Below are positions 53,684 through 63,820 of a stretch of 64,000 nucleotides of DNA, in pieces. This DNA is from Flavobacteriaceae bacterium UBA1682 (lineage in GTDB: Bacteria > Bacteroidota > Bacteroidia > Flavobacteriales > Flavobacteriaceae). The stretch lies in contig DCKE01000005.1 of NCBI GenBank assembly GCA_002320285.1, forward strand, positions 154,810 to 218,809, read 5' to 3'. A model generated the notes under the pieces. That model saw only the letters and a list, made by a program, of their open reading frames with translations. It had not been told where the DNA came from and did not search any database. Every line of letters begins with the position of its first letter. Position 1 is the first letter of the stretch. A program made the translations under genes and the position numbers.

Positions 53684-54229
53684 ATGAAAAAATTTACTTT
53701 TCTCTTGATCATCGTTTTCTTTTCGATGTGTAAAACGGTAAAACCCATCTTTAGCAAAACGGAAGAAACCATTGAAGAGACTATAGAAAAAATTAAAGAA
53801 GAAGATCGTTTACCCGAAGAAAAAGACGTGATTGACCTTCCAGATTACGCACAAGTGCGCGATGATTTTAGATCCGTTTCCGAAAAGACAAAAGAGAATT
53901 ATCTACGAGGCATGAAAGCGAGTGAACCAAAGTATTCTGTACTGATTTTAACTAAAGGATATAAAGGAGAGAACATTCGTATTAAAGGAGATGAAAAGAA
54001 CTACTTTAACGGAATGACCATGTCGGATTTAAAAACGGGTATCGCCAAATCTGTTCGTATAGACAACTCACAAGACCTGACTTTATACGATAATTACACC
54101 GGAAAAAGCTTGACTATAGAGAGCGACCACTTAAAAATGTTTAAATTTATTTACGTGATGAAAAACAATGCGGATAAAGAAGTACCGTTTCGCGTTACCT
54201 TTAGCAACACCTTACGTCCGGTATTATAA
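53684..54229 (+). CDS. Exported or lipoprotein-like protein, unknown
   Basis: The frame opens at 53654, but the ATG at 53684 begins a proper export signal (MKKFTFLLIIVFFSMC), giving 181 residues, perhaps a lipoprotein with Cys16. A strongly charged helical stretch (about 25-75, ETIEETIEKIKEEDRLPEEK) is followed by a beta-rich domain (about 80-181). No family is recognised. Its stop codon overlaps the convergent GHMP kinase gene by six bases. Confidence 0.65.
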   Translation: MKKFTFLLIIVFFSMCKTVKPIFSKTEETIEETIEKIKEEDRLPEEKDVIDLPDYAQVRDDFRSVSEKTKENYLRGMKASEPKYSVLILTKGYKGENIRIKGDEKNYFNGMTMSDLKTGIAKSVRIDNSQDLTLYDNYTGKSLTIESDHLKMFKFIYVMKNNADKEVPFRVTFSNTLRPVL

Positions 54230-55141
54230 AATCATTGCATCATAAGATAAGACTGTTTCAAATCCCTTGGCTTTAAAATAAGCTTGGGGATTTTTTTTAG
54301 CTGTCACCAAAACAAAATCCCCCCCCCAGGCACCCAAGCTTTTGATCGCTCCAGGAAAATCGGGGAATTTCAAATCTTTTATCTTAGGCATACCGATGAC
54401 AGCAGCAATGATCGTTTCGTGTTGCTCCAGCAACAATTCCAATTCCTCGAGCTCTGTGACCTCAATTAAACGTTTAGTGATCGAGTTTATCTCATCCCGT
54501 TTGCTGCTTATATCACCTGAAAAATTTCGATACCGAGCAATGCCGTCTTTACTACTCTGTTTTTGATTGAGGTAGACAAAATACAAATATTGAGAAAAAA
54601 TAGGATTTAATTTTACAGCTTCCACTACAGGACCGCAGGCCGTTTTGGTATATAATACAGCCGTATCGCGCTGTGCGCAAGCAATATCATAACCGCTCCC
54701 CCCGAATGAGTTTTCGAGTAACTGAAAAGCATCGACACCCACCCATTGGGCAATATTATTAATCAGGGTTGAAGAAGTTCCTAAACCCCATAACCTTGGA
54801 AACTCAAGTCGTGTTTCTATACAATATCCTTGGGAAGGTTTAAAGAAATGGGGATTTGCTGTTGCAGCAGCACCTAGTATACGCAATAGCGTTTTTAAAT
54901 AATCCGAGTCGCCATTTTCGATGCCGCCTTCGAAAATACGATTAACAGAAAAGCGTTCTTCCATCCACACCGTACCATCAACCGCCATAGACCGCCAAAT
55001 AATCTCCGGTTTTTCATATAGAGACACCCGCATATCCTGACCATACTTAGTCGGCAAAGCCAAGGCTTGAGCTCCATCTAAAACCAAATACTCTGCTGTA
55101 ATCAGCAGTTTTCCATGGCTATAAAAACGTCGGTTTTCCAT
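54224..55141 (-). CDS. GYDIA-type GHMP kinase, candidate phosphomevalonate kinase
   Basis: A 305-residue kinase with GHMP motif 1 near the N-terminus (YSHGKLLITAEYLVLDG), motif 2 LWGLGTSSTLINNIA (118-131) and the signature GYDIA (150-154) that names this family. The gene starts three bases after the HMG-CoA reductase stop codon on the same strand, so it is in a mevalonate operon. With mevalonate kinase and the decarboxylase elsewhere in the window, phosphomevalonate kinase is the missing activity, and this protein is the best candidate. As I recall, work on Flavobacterium johnsoniae assigned distantly related kinases to this step. Confidence 0.8.
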   Translation of the reverse strand: MENRRFYSHGKLLITAEYLVLDGAQALALPTKYGQDMRVSLYEKPEIIWRSMAVDGTVWMEERFSVNRIFEGGIENGDSDYLKTLLRILGAAATANPHFFKPSQGYCIETRLEFPRLWGLGTSSTLINNIAQWVGVDAFQLLENSFGGSGYDIACAQRDTAVLYTKTACGPVVEAVKLNPIFSQYLYFVYLNQKQSSKDGIARYRNFSGDISSKRDEINSITKRLIEVTELEELELLLEQHETIIAAVIGMPKIKDLKFPDFPGAIKSLGAWGGDFVLVTAKKNPQAYFKAKGFETVLSYDAMIL

Positions 55142-55144
55142 CGA

Positions 55145-56461
55145 TTACTTTCTAAGACTTTCCAACAATTCTACTACTGCACTATGAGAGACAATGTTTT
55201 TTTCAAAATGTAAAATTGCATTTTTCCTTTCATCATCGGTAGCCTTAAACTGATTGAGGATGTTTTTTAAATGCATTTTCATATGTCCCTGTTGAATACC
55301 CGTTGTAGTCAATGATTTCAAAGCACCAAAATTTTGCGCCAATCCGGCCACTGCCACAATTTGCATCAGGGTTTCTGCATTGGGATTACCCAATAATTTC
55401 AAAGCCACTTTAACCATCGGATGTAAAGAGGTTAATCCACCTACTGTTCCCAATGCCAAAGGCAGGTCAACCCAAAAAGTAAAAATTCCGTGCTCCACTT
55501 TAGCATGTGACAAACTTGAATAAGTCCCCTCTTTCGAAGCGTAAGCATGTACCCCTGCTTCCACAGCTCTAAAATCATTGCCCGTTGCCAATACCAAGGC
55601 ATCAACACCGTTCATGATTCCCTTATTATGAGTGACTGCTCTAAAAGGCTCTATTTCAGCAATGCGAACGGCTTGAACAAATTTGTCTACAAACTCCTGC
55701 GGATTGGTAATCTCAGCTGAAGCCAAATCGGTAACCGCACAGCTTACGCTTGCGCGAACAACACAGTTCGGTACATAATTAGATAGTATACTCATCACCA
55801 CCTCCAATTCCTTTTCTTCTGCTGTAAAAGGCTCATACTGCAAAACGGCAAGTTTAAGTGTAGACGCGATTTGCTCCAAACAACTGTTGATGAAGTTGGC
55901 GCCCATACTGTCTTTCGTATCAAAAGTAACATGCAGTTGGTAGTAATTCTCGAGTACCGCGGTTTTATTCCTCAACTCAATTTTTAAAATTCCACCCCCA
56001 CGCTTTCTCATATTCTGAGTAAGCGCTTCTGTATCGGAATAAAATTGATCTTGAATAGCTTCAATAAATCGTTCCAATTTTTTAGCATCACCTTTATAGG
56101 TAAAGTGTACTTGCCCAATTTTCTCTGTATTGAGAACTTCTGCGGTAAATCCGCCGCGTTCCGACCAGAATTTTGCGGCTTTTGCCGCAGCGGCAACTAC
56201 CGAACTTTCTTCGATAACCATCGGCAATGTATACGACTGCCCATTTATCAAAAAATTTGGAGCTACACCGAAGGGCAAATAAAAATTGGTTAGGGTATTC
56301 TCTATAAATTCATCGTGCAATTTCTGCAAATCCTCATCGGAATTCCAATAGGTTTTAATCAACTGAATGACCTCCTCTGATTCAGAGAAATACGTTTTTG
56401 CAAGCCATTGCAACTTCTCTTCTTTAGTCCACTTTGAAAATCCCTTGATACTTGAAGCCAT
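55145..56461 (-). CDS. mvaA: Hydroxymethylglutaryl-CoA reductase, class II
   Basis: Reduces HMG-CoA to mevalonate, the committed step of the pathway. The 438-residue size and lack of membrane domain fit the class II bacterial enzyme. Visible motifs are EESSVVAAAAKAAKFW, DSMGANFINSC (nucleotide and substrate site), THNKGIMNGVDALVLATGND and HSAVVELLESLRK at the C-terminus with the catalytic His. It is the first gene of the operon with the GYDIA kinase. Class II enzymes can run either way, but this context is biosynthetic. Confidence 0.94.
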   Translation of the reverse strand: MASSIKGFSKWTKEEKLQWLAKTYFSESEEVIQLIKTYWNSDEDLQKLHDEFIENTLTNFYLPFGVAPNFLINGQSYTLPMVIEESSVVAAAAKAAKFWSERGGFTAEVLNTEKIGQVHFTYKGDAKKLERFIEAIQDQFYSDTEALTQNMRKRGGGILKIELRNKTAVLENYYQLHVTFDTKDSMGANFINSCLEQIASTLKLAVLQYEPFTAEEKELEVVMSILSNYVPNCVVRASVSCAVTDLASAEITNPQEFVDKFVQAVRIAEIEPFRAVTHNKGIMNGVDALVLATGNDFRAVEAGVHAYASKEGTYSSLSHAKVEHGIFTFWVDLPLALGTVGGLTSLHPMVKVALKLLGNPNAETLMQIVAVAGLAQNFGALKSLTTTGIQQGHMKMHLKNILNQFKATDDERKNAILHFEKNIVSHSAVVELLESLRK

Positions 56462-56481
56462 CTTCTTCTTATTAGTTACTG

Positions 56482-56489
56482 CAAATATA
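56482..56489 (-). promoter_or_regulatory. -7 box of the HMG-CoA reductase operon
   Basis: Minus-strand TATATTTG, 21 bases upstream of the start codon, giving a leader of about 15 bases. Confidence 0.55.
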
Positions 56490-56692
56490 AGCGTTTACCT
56501 CGGCATTAAAAATTGGAACCAACATCTAAATACCTTAGAATACTTTCAAAAAAAACATTTAATATAATTTTAATCGAAGAAAAGCGATGAAGAAGCGGCA
56601 GTTTTACACTATTTTTGGTTAATTCAAAAAAAAAGTTGGCAGGGCTCATATTTTTTCACTAAAATTGGAAGTTTTTTTGACAGTAAATTATA

Positions 56693-58864
56693 ATGAATAA
56701 AATACATACTACGCTTTTATTTTGTCTGATCGCCTTAAATGTCGCTTTTGGCCAAAAACAAATTTCCTTAAATGAAATTTGGAATGGAACTTTTCAAGCT
56801 CAGAGAATGGTCTCGGTCAATTCTATGAAGAATACCAATCAGTATTCTTTGGTAGAACGGAACGCCCAATCTGGCAGTTCCCAAATCAACCTATATGATT
56901 TTGCGACGCTAAAAAAAGTAAGTACCCTGTTCGACACGGCACTCTTTCCTGAGATCAAGAGTATCGATTCTTATAATTTCAGTGCAGACGAAAAACAAAT
57001 TTTAATAGCAACCAATTCAACAGCTATATTTAGAAGGTCCTTCACCGCTGATTACTACCTCTATGACATCGCAACGCAGAAGCTTCAAAAGATTGCAGAT
57101 TTTCCCATTCAGGAACCCGCTTTTTCAAATGATGGAAAACAAATTGCATTTGCTCACAACAACAACCTTTATCACTATACCATCGCTACTAAAGTGGTAA
57201 CTCCCATAACTACAGACGGTCAAAAGAATCATATCATCAACGGTATATCTGATTGGGTTTACGAAGAGGAATTTGCTGTGGTAAGCATGTTCTCTTGGAA
57301 TAACGACGGAACTAAAATCGCTTATGTCAAATTTGACGAAACAGCAGTACCCGAATATTCTATGGACATTTATGGAACGGGGCTGTATCCGACTCAAAGT
57401 GTCTTTAAATACCCTAAAGCAGGAGAGAAAAACGCAACTGTTTCTTTACACCTATACGATGTAAAAGCTAAAACAACCGCTACTGTAGATCTTTCCAACT
57501 ATAAAGATTTTTATATACCTAGAATTAAATGGACCAATGAATCGTCCTATTTAAGTGCTCAAATCATCAACAGGCATCAAAACAATTTAGATCTACTTTT
57601 TATCGATGCCAAAGACACTTCAAAAAAGGTGGTTTTAAACGAAACCGATGCTGCTTATATCGATATCACTGATAATTTGACTTTCTTAAAGGACAACAGT
57701 TTTATCTGGACCAGCGAAAAAGACGGTTTTAACCACATTTATCACTATTCCAAAACAGGACAATTATTACAACAAGTCACTAAAGGAGCTTGGGAAGTAA
57801 CCGAATACTACGGATACGATGAAAAATCAAAATCCATTTATTTCCAATCGGTTGAGAAAGGCAGCACAAAAAGAGATGTTTTTTCGATACAGCTCAACGG
57901 TAAAAACAAATTACAACTCACTACTGATTCTGGAACCAATTCGGCCTTATTCAGTCCTAATTTTGATCTTTTTATCAATACTTTTTCATCGAGTGTTCAA
58001 GCCCCGGTTTACACTTTAAAGAGTTCGAAGCAGGGAAAAACTATAAAGACCATAGTGAGCAATGAGGCTTTAGACAATCGATTAAAAGAATACCAACTTC
58101 CACAAAAGGAATTTATCGAAATCCCAACTGAAAATGGAGAAATGATGAATGCTTGGATTCTAAAACCAAAAAACTTTAAATCGGATAAAAAGTACCCGGT
58201 ATTGATGTACCAGTATAGCGGTCCTGGCTCACAACAAGTCGCAGACAAATGGTGGGATTCTAACGACTTTTGGCATGCTATGTTAACACAAAACGACTAT
58301 ATCGTGGTTGCCGTTGACGGAAGAGGTACGGGATTTAAAGGGGCAAAATTCAAGAAATCCACTCAAAATCAGCTTGGTAAACTCGAAGTAGAAGACCAAA
58401 TAATAGCTGCTAAATATTTAGGAAATTTTAACTATATTGACCCCTCGAGAATTGGAATATGGGGATGGAGTTTTGGAGGCTTTATGTCAACCAACTGTAT
58501 TCTTAAAGGCGCCGATGTTTTTAAAACTGCCATTGCAGTAGCACCGGTTACTAATTGGCGTTTTTACGACACCATTTATACCGAACGCTATTTAAAAACA
58601 CCACAAGAAAATGAGGCGGGCTATGATCAGAACTCTCCGATTTTCTTCGCCGATCAACTCAAGGGTAAATACCTTTTGATTCACGGAAGCGCAGATGATA
58701 ATGTACACGTGCAAAATACGATGGTAATGATCGAGGCACTCGTTCAAGAGAACAAAGAATTTGATTGGCTGATTTATCCAGACAAAAATCACGGAATTTA
58801 TGGTGGAGCAACCCGTTTGCAACTGTACACGAAAATGACCAACTTTTTACTAAACAATTTATAA
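56693..58864 (+). CDS. S9 prolyl dipeptidyl peptidase (DPP4-like)
   Basis: A 723-residue exported serine peptidase with a signal peptide (about 1-20, ending AFGQ), an N-terminal eight-bladed propeller with the DPPIV_N pattern and the Glu-pair loop DWVYEEEFAV, and a C-terminal alpha/beta-hydrolase with catalytic Ser593 (GWSFGG), Asp668 or Asp669 (HGSADDNVH) and His700 (KNHGIYGG). It would release Xaa-Pro dipeptides in the periplasm or outside. Three POT transporters follow with gaps of 24, 21 and 25 bases, forming a peptide-uptake operon. Confidence 0.93.
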   Translation: MNKIHTTLLFCLIALNVAFGQKQISLNEIWNGTFQAQRMVSVNSMKNTNQYSLVERNAQSGSSQINLYDFATLKKVSTLFDTALFPEIKSIDSYNFSADEKQILIATNSTAIFRRSFTADYYLYDIATQKLQKIADFPIQEPAFSNDGKQIAFAHNNNLYHYTIATKVVTPITTDGQKNHIINGISDWVYEEEFAVVSMFSWNNDGTKIAYVKFDETAVPEYSMDIYGTGLYPTQSVFKYPKAGEKNATVSLHLYDVKAKTTATVDLSNYKDFYIPRIKWTNESSYLSAQIINRHQNNLDLLFIDAKDTSKKVVLNETDAAYIDITDNLTFLKDNSFIWTSEKDGFNHIYHYSKTGQLLQQVTKGAWEVTEYYGYDEKSKSIYFQSVEKGSTKRDVFSIQLNGKNKLQLTTDSGTNSALFSPNFDLFINTFSSSVQAPVYTLKSSKQGKTIKTIVSNEALDNRLKEYQLPQKEFIEIPTENGEMMNAWILKPKNFKSDKKYPVLMYQYSGPGSQQVADKWWDSNDFWHAMLTQNDYIVVAVDGRGTGFKGAKFKKSTQNQLGKLEVEDQIIAAKYLGNFNYIDPSRIGIWGWSFGGFMSTNCILKGADVFKTAIAVAPVTNWRFYDTIYTERYLKTPQENEAGYDQNSPIFFADQLKGKYLLIHGSADDNVHVQNTMVMIEALVQENKEFDWLIYPDKNHGIYGGATRLQLYTKMTNFLLNNL

Positions 58865-58888
58865 GCATACAAACTTAAGAACAACAAC

Positions 58889-60463
58889 ATGGAAGAAAAT
58901 AAAAAGCTCATCGCACATTTAAGCAAACAAGGTATAGGAGATCAAATGGTCATGGGCCATCCAGCCGGACTATTTGTATTGTTCTTTACCGAAATGTGGG
59001 AGCGCTTTAGCTACTATGGAATGCGCGCTTTATTGACTATATTTCTGATCAGTAAAGTTATGGATGGCGGCTGGGAATGGTCTCGTGAAGACGCTATGCA
59101 ACTTTTTGGACTTTATACGATGTTGGTTTACTTCACGCCTTTATTAGGAGGAATTATTGCCGATAAGTTAACGGGTTTTAAGAAGGCTATTGTATTAGGA
59201 GCTTTGATTATGACTCTAGGACATGCTGCCATGGCATTGGAAGGCATCAATCAGAATTTCTTTTATATAGGATTGCTTTTTATGATTTTAGGAAACGGTT
59301 TATTTAAGCCGAATATCTCCTCAATGGTAGGTCAGCTTTATCCAGATAGTAGTGCCAAAAAAGATGCGGGTTATACGATCTTTTACATGGGTATTAACGC
59401 AGGTGCGTTCTTAGGAATGTTGTTATGTGGTTATATCGGTGAAAAAGTAGGCTGGCATTATGGGTTTGGTTTAGCGGGAATCTTTATGTTCTTTGGGATG
59501 TTGCAATTCTATTTTGCTACAAAACTATTCGGATCTATCGGAGAGTCTCCAAGAGAAAAAAGAGAAGCGATTAGTAAAGGTGTTGAAAAAGAAGAAGAAG
59601 CTATTCCGTCGAACGTCAAAAGAGATCGTTTGATCGTTGTGGGTGTTTTAATGTTTTTCAGTATTTTCTTTTTCCTATCCTTTGAACAAGCAGGGGGTTC
59701 TATGAGTATCTTCGCTAAAGATTATACCCAACGTGTTTTAGAAGGGTCTGCAGGAACTATTTTCAAATGGATCGATGCACTTTTAACCTTATTCCCATTG
59801 GTGATCATCACCTGGGTGTTGGTTGGATTGGCTAGAAAAATTTATAGCAAATATCCGGTTACCATCATTTTCACTGCGATTTCATTTATTTTGGTATGGG
59901 CATTGGGAATATGGAAAATCACCAGAGAATTTAACGCTTTAGAAACGGAAATCACCGCTTCTTGGTTTCAAATATTAAACTCCTTCTTTATTATAACCTT
60001 AGCTTCTACTTTTAGTAAAGTTTGGGAAAAAGTATGGAATCCATCAGGTCCAATTAAATTCGCTTTAGGATTAATATTAGTGGGAATTGGATTTGCTGTA
60101 TTGGCCTACGGTTCTCAAGATATTCCTCAAGGTGCCGCTACAGCTTCAGTGAGTATGTTGTGGTTGGTATTGGCATACTTCTTTCACACAACAGGTGAAT
60201 TGTGCTTATCTCCTGTAGGTTTGTCTTATGTAAGCAAACTATCGCCTAAAAACTTATTGGGTTTAATCTTCGGATTATGGTTCTGTGCATCAGCTATTGC
60301 CAATGGACTGGCTGGATTGTCGGGATCGCTTATCGATAAGATCAGTGCCGAACATTCTATATCTTATTTCTTCGGAATATTTGCAATACTACCTGCCGCA
60401 GCTGGTTTGGTTTTAATTGCCCTATCTCCTATACTCAAAAAACTAATGCACGGAATTCGTTAA
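58889..60463 (+). CDS. POT family peptide transporter 1
   Basis: A 524-residue proton-coupled di/tripeptide carrier with about 14 helices. The family motifs are the ExxER segment TEMWERFSYYGMRALL near the N-terminus, GNGLFKPNISSMVGQLY and the TGELCLSPVGLSYV segment in the C-terminal half. It follows the DPP4 gene by 24 bases. It would import the dipeptides released by DPP4 or the M3 peptidase into the cell. Confidence 0.92.
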   Translation: MEENKKLIAHLSKQGIGDQMVMGHPAGLFVLFFTEMWERFSYYGMRALLTIFLISKVMDGGWEWSREDAMQLFGLYTMLVYFTPLLGGIIADKLTGFKKAIVLGALIMTLGHAAMALEGINQNFFYIGLLFMILGNGLFKPNISSMVGQLYPDSSAKKDAGYTIFYMGINAGAFLGMLLCGYIGEKVGWHYGFGLAGIFMFFGMLQFYFATKLFGSIGESPREKREAISKGVEKEEEAIPSNVKRDRLIVVGVLMFFSIFFFLSFEQAGGSMSIFAKDYTQRVLEGSAGTIFKWIDALLTLFPLVIITWVLVGLARKIYSKYPVTIIFTAISFILVWALGIWKITREFNALETEITASWFQILNSFFIITLASTFSKVWEKVWNPSGPIKFALGLILVGIGFAVLAYGSQDIPQGAATASVSMLWLVLAYFFHTTGELCLSPVGLSYVSKLSPKNLLGLIFGLWFCASAIANGLAGLSGSLIDKISAEHSISYFFGIFAILPAAAGLVLIALSPILKKLMHGIR

Positions 60464-60484
60464 TTCAATAAAAACAACCCTCCA

Positions 60485-62008
60485 ATGAGTCAAGTACAAA
60501 CATTAGAAGATATCCAGAATTTTAAAGGCAAATATCCAAAGCAGATTTGGAGTTTGTTTTTCTCGGAAATGTGGGAGCGTTTTTGCTTCTATGGAATGCG
60601 GGGAATGTTGGTTTTCTTTATGATCGACCAATTAAACTTTGACGAGGGAAAAGCAAACTTACAATACGGTGCAACGCAGGCCTTTGTTTATGCCTTTACT
60701 TTTGTAGGAGGATTGTTTGCCGATAAGATATTAGGTTTCCGAAAATCCTTGTTTTGGGGAGGAGCCTTAATGATAGTGGGAAGTATGATTTTGGCTTATG
60801 AGCCTCATACCTTCTTTTTTACAGGTATCGCATTCACGGTAATTGGAACGGGTTTCTTTAAACCAAATATCTCTACTATGGTAGGTTATTTGTATAAAAA
60901 AGGAGATAGTCGTACCGATGCTGGTTTTTCATTATTCTATGCCGGTATTAACTTGGGTGCTTTAATCGGGGGATATGTATGTATCGCCATAGGAAAAGGG
61001 CAACTATTTTCTGGACTGATTGAGCACGAACACCGTTGGAATGTCGCCTTTGGATTGGCTGCTTTTGTAATGATTATCAGTTTAATCAATTTTCATTTTA
61101 CCAAAAGACAACTAGGCCCAATTGGACTTCAACCTAAAGACGTTTTAAAAGATGGCACTGCAGTAGAAAAACCGATTTGGAAAGAAATTGTCGTATACGC
61201 CGTTACGTTGGCTATGGTTCCTGTGATCATCCAAATGATCGACAATACACAATATACCGATTATTTTATGGCTATTATTGGTCCTGCCACCCTTTTGTAT
61301 TTATTCTATGAAATGACCAAGGTGACCGCAGCCGAAAGAAAAAAATTATTTGCAGCCTTAATATTCATCTTATTCTCGATTCTATTTTGGGGAATATACG
61401 AACAAGCTGGAGGTTCCCTAAGTATATTTGCCGCTAAGAACTTAAGCAATACCGTACTGGGAATCCCCCTTGATCCAAACGGAGTGAATAATTCAGGCGG
61501 AGCCTTTTTCATTATTTTGTTGGCACCCTTGTTAGGATTATTGTGGATTTGGTTGTCTAAAAAACGCATAGAGCCGAACACCGTAGTAAAATTCGGACTC
61601 GGATTCTTATTACTAGGTTTGGGATATTACGCCTTGTTTGCAACGCGTCTTTTTGCTGATGCTGCAGGTATAACCTCACTGGACTTCTTTACCATTGCTT
61701 TGTTAATCATTACATTTGGTGAGCTTTGTCTGTCGCCAATTGGACTGTCGATCATGACCAAGTTATCAACGGCAAATCTGCAGGGAATGATGATGGGAAT
61801 GTGGTTTTTAGCCAGTGCTTATGGCCAATATGCTGCCGGAATCATCGGAGCGAATATGTCATCGTCTAAAGCGGGAACCAGCAATTTAGACAGTCTTATT
61901 GCCTATACCGATGGCTATAAAGAGCTGGGCGTTTATGCTGTAGTTGCAGGAGTACTGCTGATACTGATTTCGCCTTTTATTCGAAAACTCATGCAAGAAG
62001 TTAAATAA
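60485..62008 (+). CDS. POT family peptide transporter 2
   Basis: A 507-residue paralogue, clearly more diverged than the other two: the ExxER helix reads SEMWERFCFYGMRGML, and the third motif is FGELCLSPIGLSIM. It lacks the GHPxGLFVLFF lead-in shared by copies 1 and 3. Its substrate range could therefore differ. It begins 21 bases after copy 1 and 25 bases before copy 3. Confidence 0.92.
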   Translation: MSQVQTLEDIQNFKGKYPKQIWSLFFSEMWERFCFYGMRGMLVFFMIDQLNFDEGKANLQYGATQAFVYAFTFVGGLFADKILGFRKSLFWGGALMIVGSMILAYEPHTFFFTGIAFTVIGTGFFKPNISTMVGYLYKKGDSRTDAGFSLFYAGINLGALIGGYVCIAIGKGQLFSGLIEHEHRWNVAFGLAAFVMIISLINFHFTKRQLGPIGLQPKDVLKDGTAVEKPIWKEIVVYAVTLAMVPVIIQMIDNTQYTDYFMAIIGPATLLYLFYEMTKVTAAERKKLFAALIFILFSILFWGIYEQAGGSLSIFAAKNLSNTVLGIPLDPNGVNNSGGAFFIILLAPLLGLLWIWLSKKRIEPNTVVKFGLGFLLLGLGYYALFATRLFADAAGITSLDFFTIALLIITFGELCLSPIGLSIMTKLSTANLQGMMMGMWFLASAYGQYAAGIIGANMSSSKAGTSNLDSLIAYTDGYKELGVYAVVAGVLLILISPFIRKLMQEVK

Positions 62009-62033
62009 GAACATTCACTTTTATCACTATATT

Positions 62034-63797
62034 ATGTCAGAAGACACAACAACAGAACAAAACTTTTTTAAATCTACCGTCCTAGGACATCCCTCGGGGC
62101 TATTCGTCTTGTTTTTCACAGAGATGTGGGAACGCTTCTCTTTCTACGGAATGAGAGTATTGTTGATACAATTCTTAACCATGTCACTATTAAGTGACAA
62201 TCCAGGTTGGGGTTGGTCTGCCGAAAATGCTGGTGCACTTTATGGTACTTATGCCATGTTACTTTACATCACGCCTATTTTTGGTGGGATTATTGCAGAT
62301 AAATACATCGGATACCGTTGGGCTGTAGTAGTCGGAGCTATCATCATGACCTTGGGACATGCTGCTATGGCATTAGACACGCCAATGATGTTGTATATAG
62401 GTTTAGGACTTTTAGTAGCCGGTACTGGTTTCTTTAAACCAAATATGACTTCTATACTTTCGGAAATGTATAAAAAATTCCCTGAGAAAAAAGACGGTGC
62501 TTATACCATTTTCTATATGGGTGTTAATGCCGGTGCCTTTTTCGGGATGATGTTGTGTGGATATCTGGCTGAAAAAATCGGATGGCATTGGGGATTCGGC
62601 TTAGCTGGTATTTTCATGTTATTGGGTACAGCACAGTTCTGGTTAGCCAAACCTCTATTTGGTAATATTGGAGAAGTTCCAACCAAAGAGAAAAAAATGG
62701 CTGTTGCCGCTGCAAACGCCGCTTCGAATAACGACGACGACAAACCCAATCCTTTTACTATGGTCGATTATGTATTAATCGCCATTACTACTACCATTGG
62801 ACTATTGTACGCCATCAATGACCCCTTGTCAAAAATTGCTAAGGTCAATTTATTCCCATTCAGTTACGGCAGTTTTGATGGACCAAGTATTGCTATATTA
62901 GTTGCTTTAGTTGCTTTTATCTTTTTAATTGTAAGCCGTCTGTCTCGTTATACTAAAATCATTAGAGATCGTATGATCGCGGTAATTATCTTCGCTTTCT
63001 TCACTATTTTCTTCTGGATGTCTTTCGAACAAGGAGCCTCATCTTTAGTTATCTTCGCAAGAGACAACGTAGATCGTGCGTTAGACGGTTCGGCCTTAAC
63101 GGCATTCAATATCGTCAATACCCTATTAACGATAGTTCCATTATTAATTATCTCGTGGGTTTTATTCCTTTTGGGAAAACAAACCTGGACAAAAATACCG
63201 GGATCCAATATTGTTTTAGCCATCTGTTTCTTAGGAGTATGGGCTGTAGCTATCTGGATGTTATATAAAGAATATACAGCGGAATCTTCAGAAATTACCG
63301 TTTCTTGGTTCTCTATTTTAAACTCGTTCTTTATCATTACTTTCGCGTCGATCGTATCTAAGGTTTGGGACAGTAAATACAATCCACCAGCCGCTGTTAA
63401 ATACGGTTTGGGATTAATCGTCATGGCGATTGGATTCGGATTATTAGCCTATGGTTCACATGGAGTAGCTGAAGGCGTTAAAGTATCGATGATCTGGTTA
63501 ATTTTAGCTTATTTATTCCATACCTTAGGTGAACTTTGCCTATCCCCAGTGGGACTGTCTTATGTTTCTAAATTGGTTCCGGCACGTATGATTGCATTTA
63601 TGTTTGGTATGTGGTACTTAGCCATTGCAGTTGGAAATAAATTAGCCGCTGTTATCGGAGGACAGATTGAAAACATCACCAACCAGTATTCGCTATCAAC
63701 ATTTTTCTTAATTTTCACTGTAGTGCCAATTGTAGCTGGATTATTAGTCATGTTACTAAATCCATTCATGAAGAAATTAATGCACGGAGTTAAATAA
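62034..63797 (+). CDS. POT family peptide transporter 3
   Basis: A 587-residue paralogue with a longer cytoplasmic loop between the two helical halves (about residues 220-245, with PTKEKKMAVAAANAASNNDD). The motifs are TEMWERFSFYGMRVLL, GTGFFKPNMTSIL and LGELCLSPVGLSYV. It is closer to copy 1 than to copy 2 and shares the GHPSGLFVLFF lead-in. It ends the POT triplet, 23 bases before the thioredoxin-like gene. Confidence 0.92.
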   Translation: MSEDTTTEQNFFKSTVLGHPSGLFVLFFTEMWERFSFYGMRVLLIQFLTMSLLSDNPGWGWSAENAGALYGTYAMLLYITPIFGGIIADKYIGYRWAVVVGAIIMTLGHAAMALDTPMMLYIGLGLLVAGTGFFKPNMTSILSEMYKKFPEKKDGAYTIFYMGVNAGAFFGMMLCGYLAEKIGWHWGFGLAGIFMLLGTAQFWLAKPLFGNIGEVPTKEKKMAVAAANAASNNDDDKPNPFTMVDYVLIAITTTIGLLYAINDPLSKIAKVNLFPFSYGSFDGPSIAILVALVAFIFLIVSRLSRYTKIIRDRMIAVIIFAFFTIFFWMSFEQGASSLVIFARDNVDRALDGSALTAFNIVNTLLTIVPLLIISWVLFLLGKQTWTKIPGSNIVLAICFLGVWAVAIWMLYKEYTAESSEITVSWFSILNSFFIITFASIVSKVWDSKYNPPAAVKYGLGLIVMAIGFGLLAYGSHGVAEGVKVSMIWLILAYLFHTLGELCLSPVGLSYVSKLVPARMIAFMFGMWYLAIAVGNKLAAVIGGQIENITNQYSLSTFFLIFTVVPIVAGLLVMLLNPFMKKLMHGVK

Positions 63798-63820
63798 TAA
63801 TCGATTAAAAACTAAATAAA

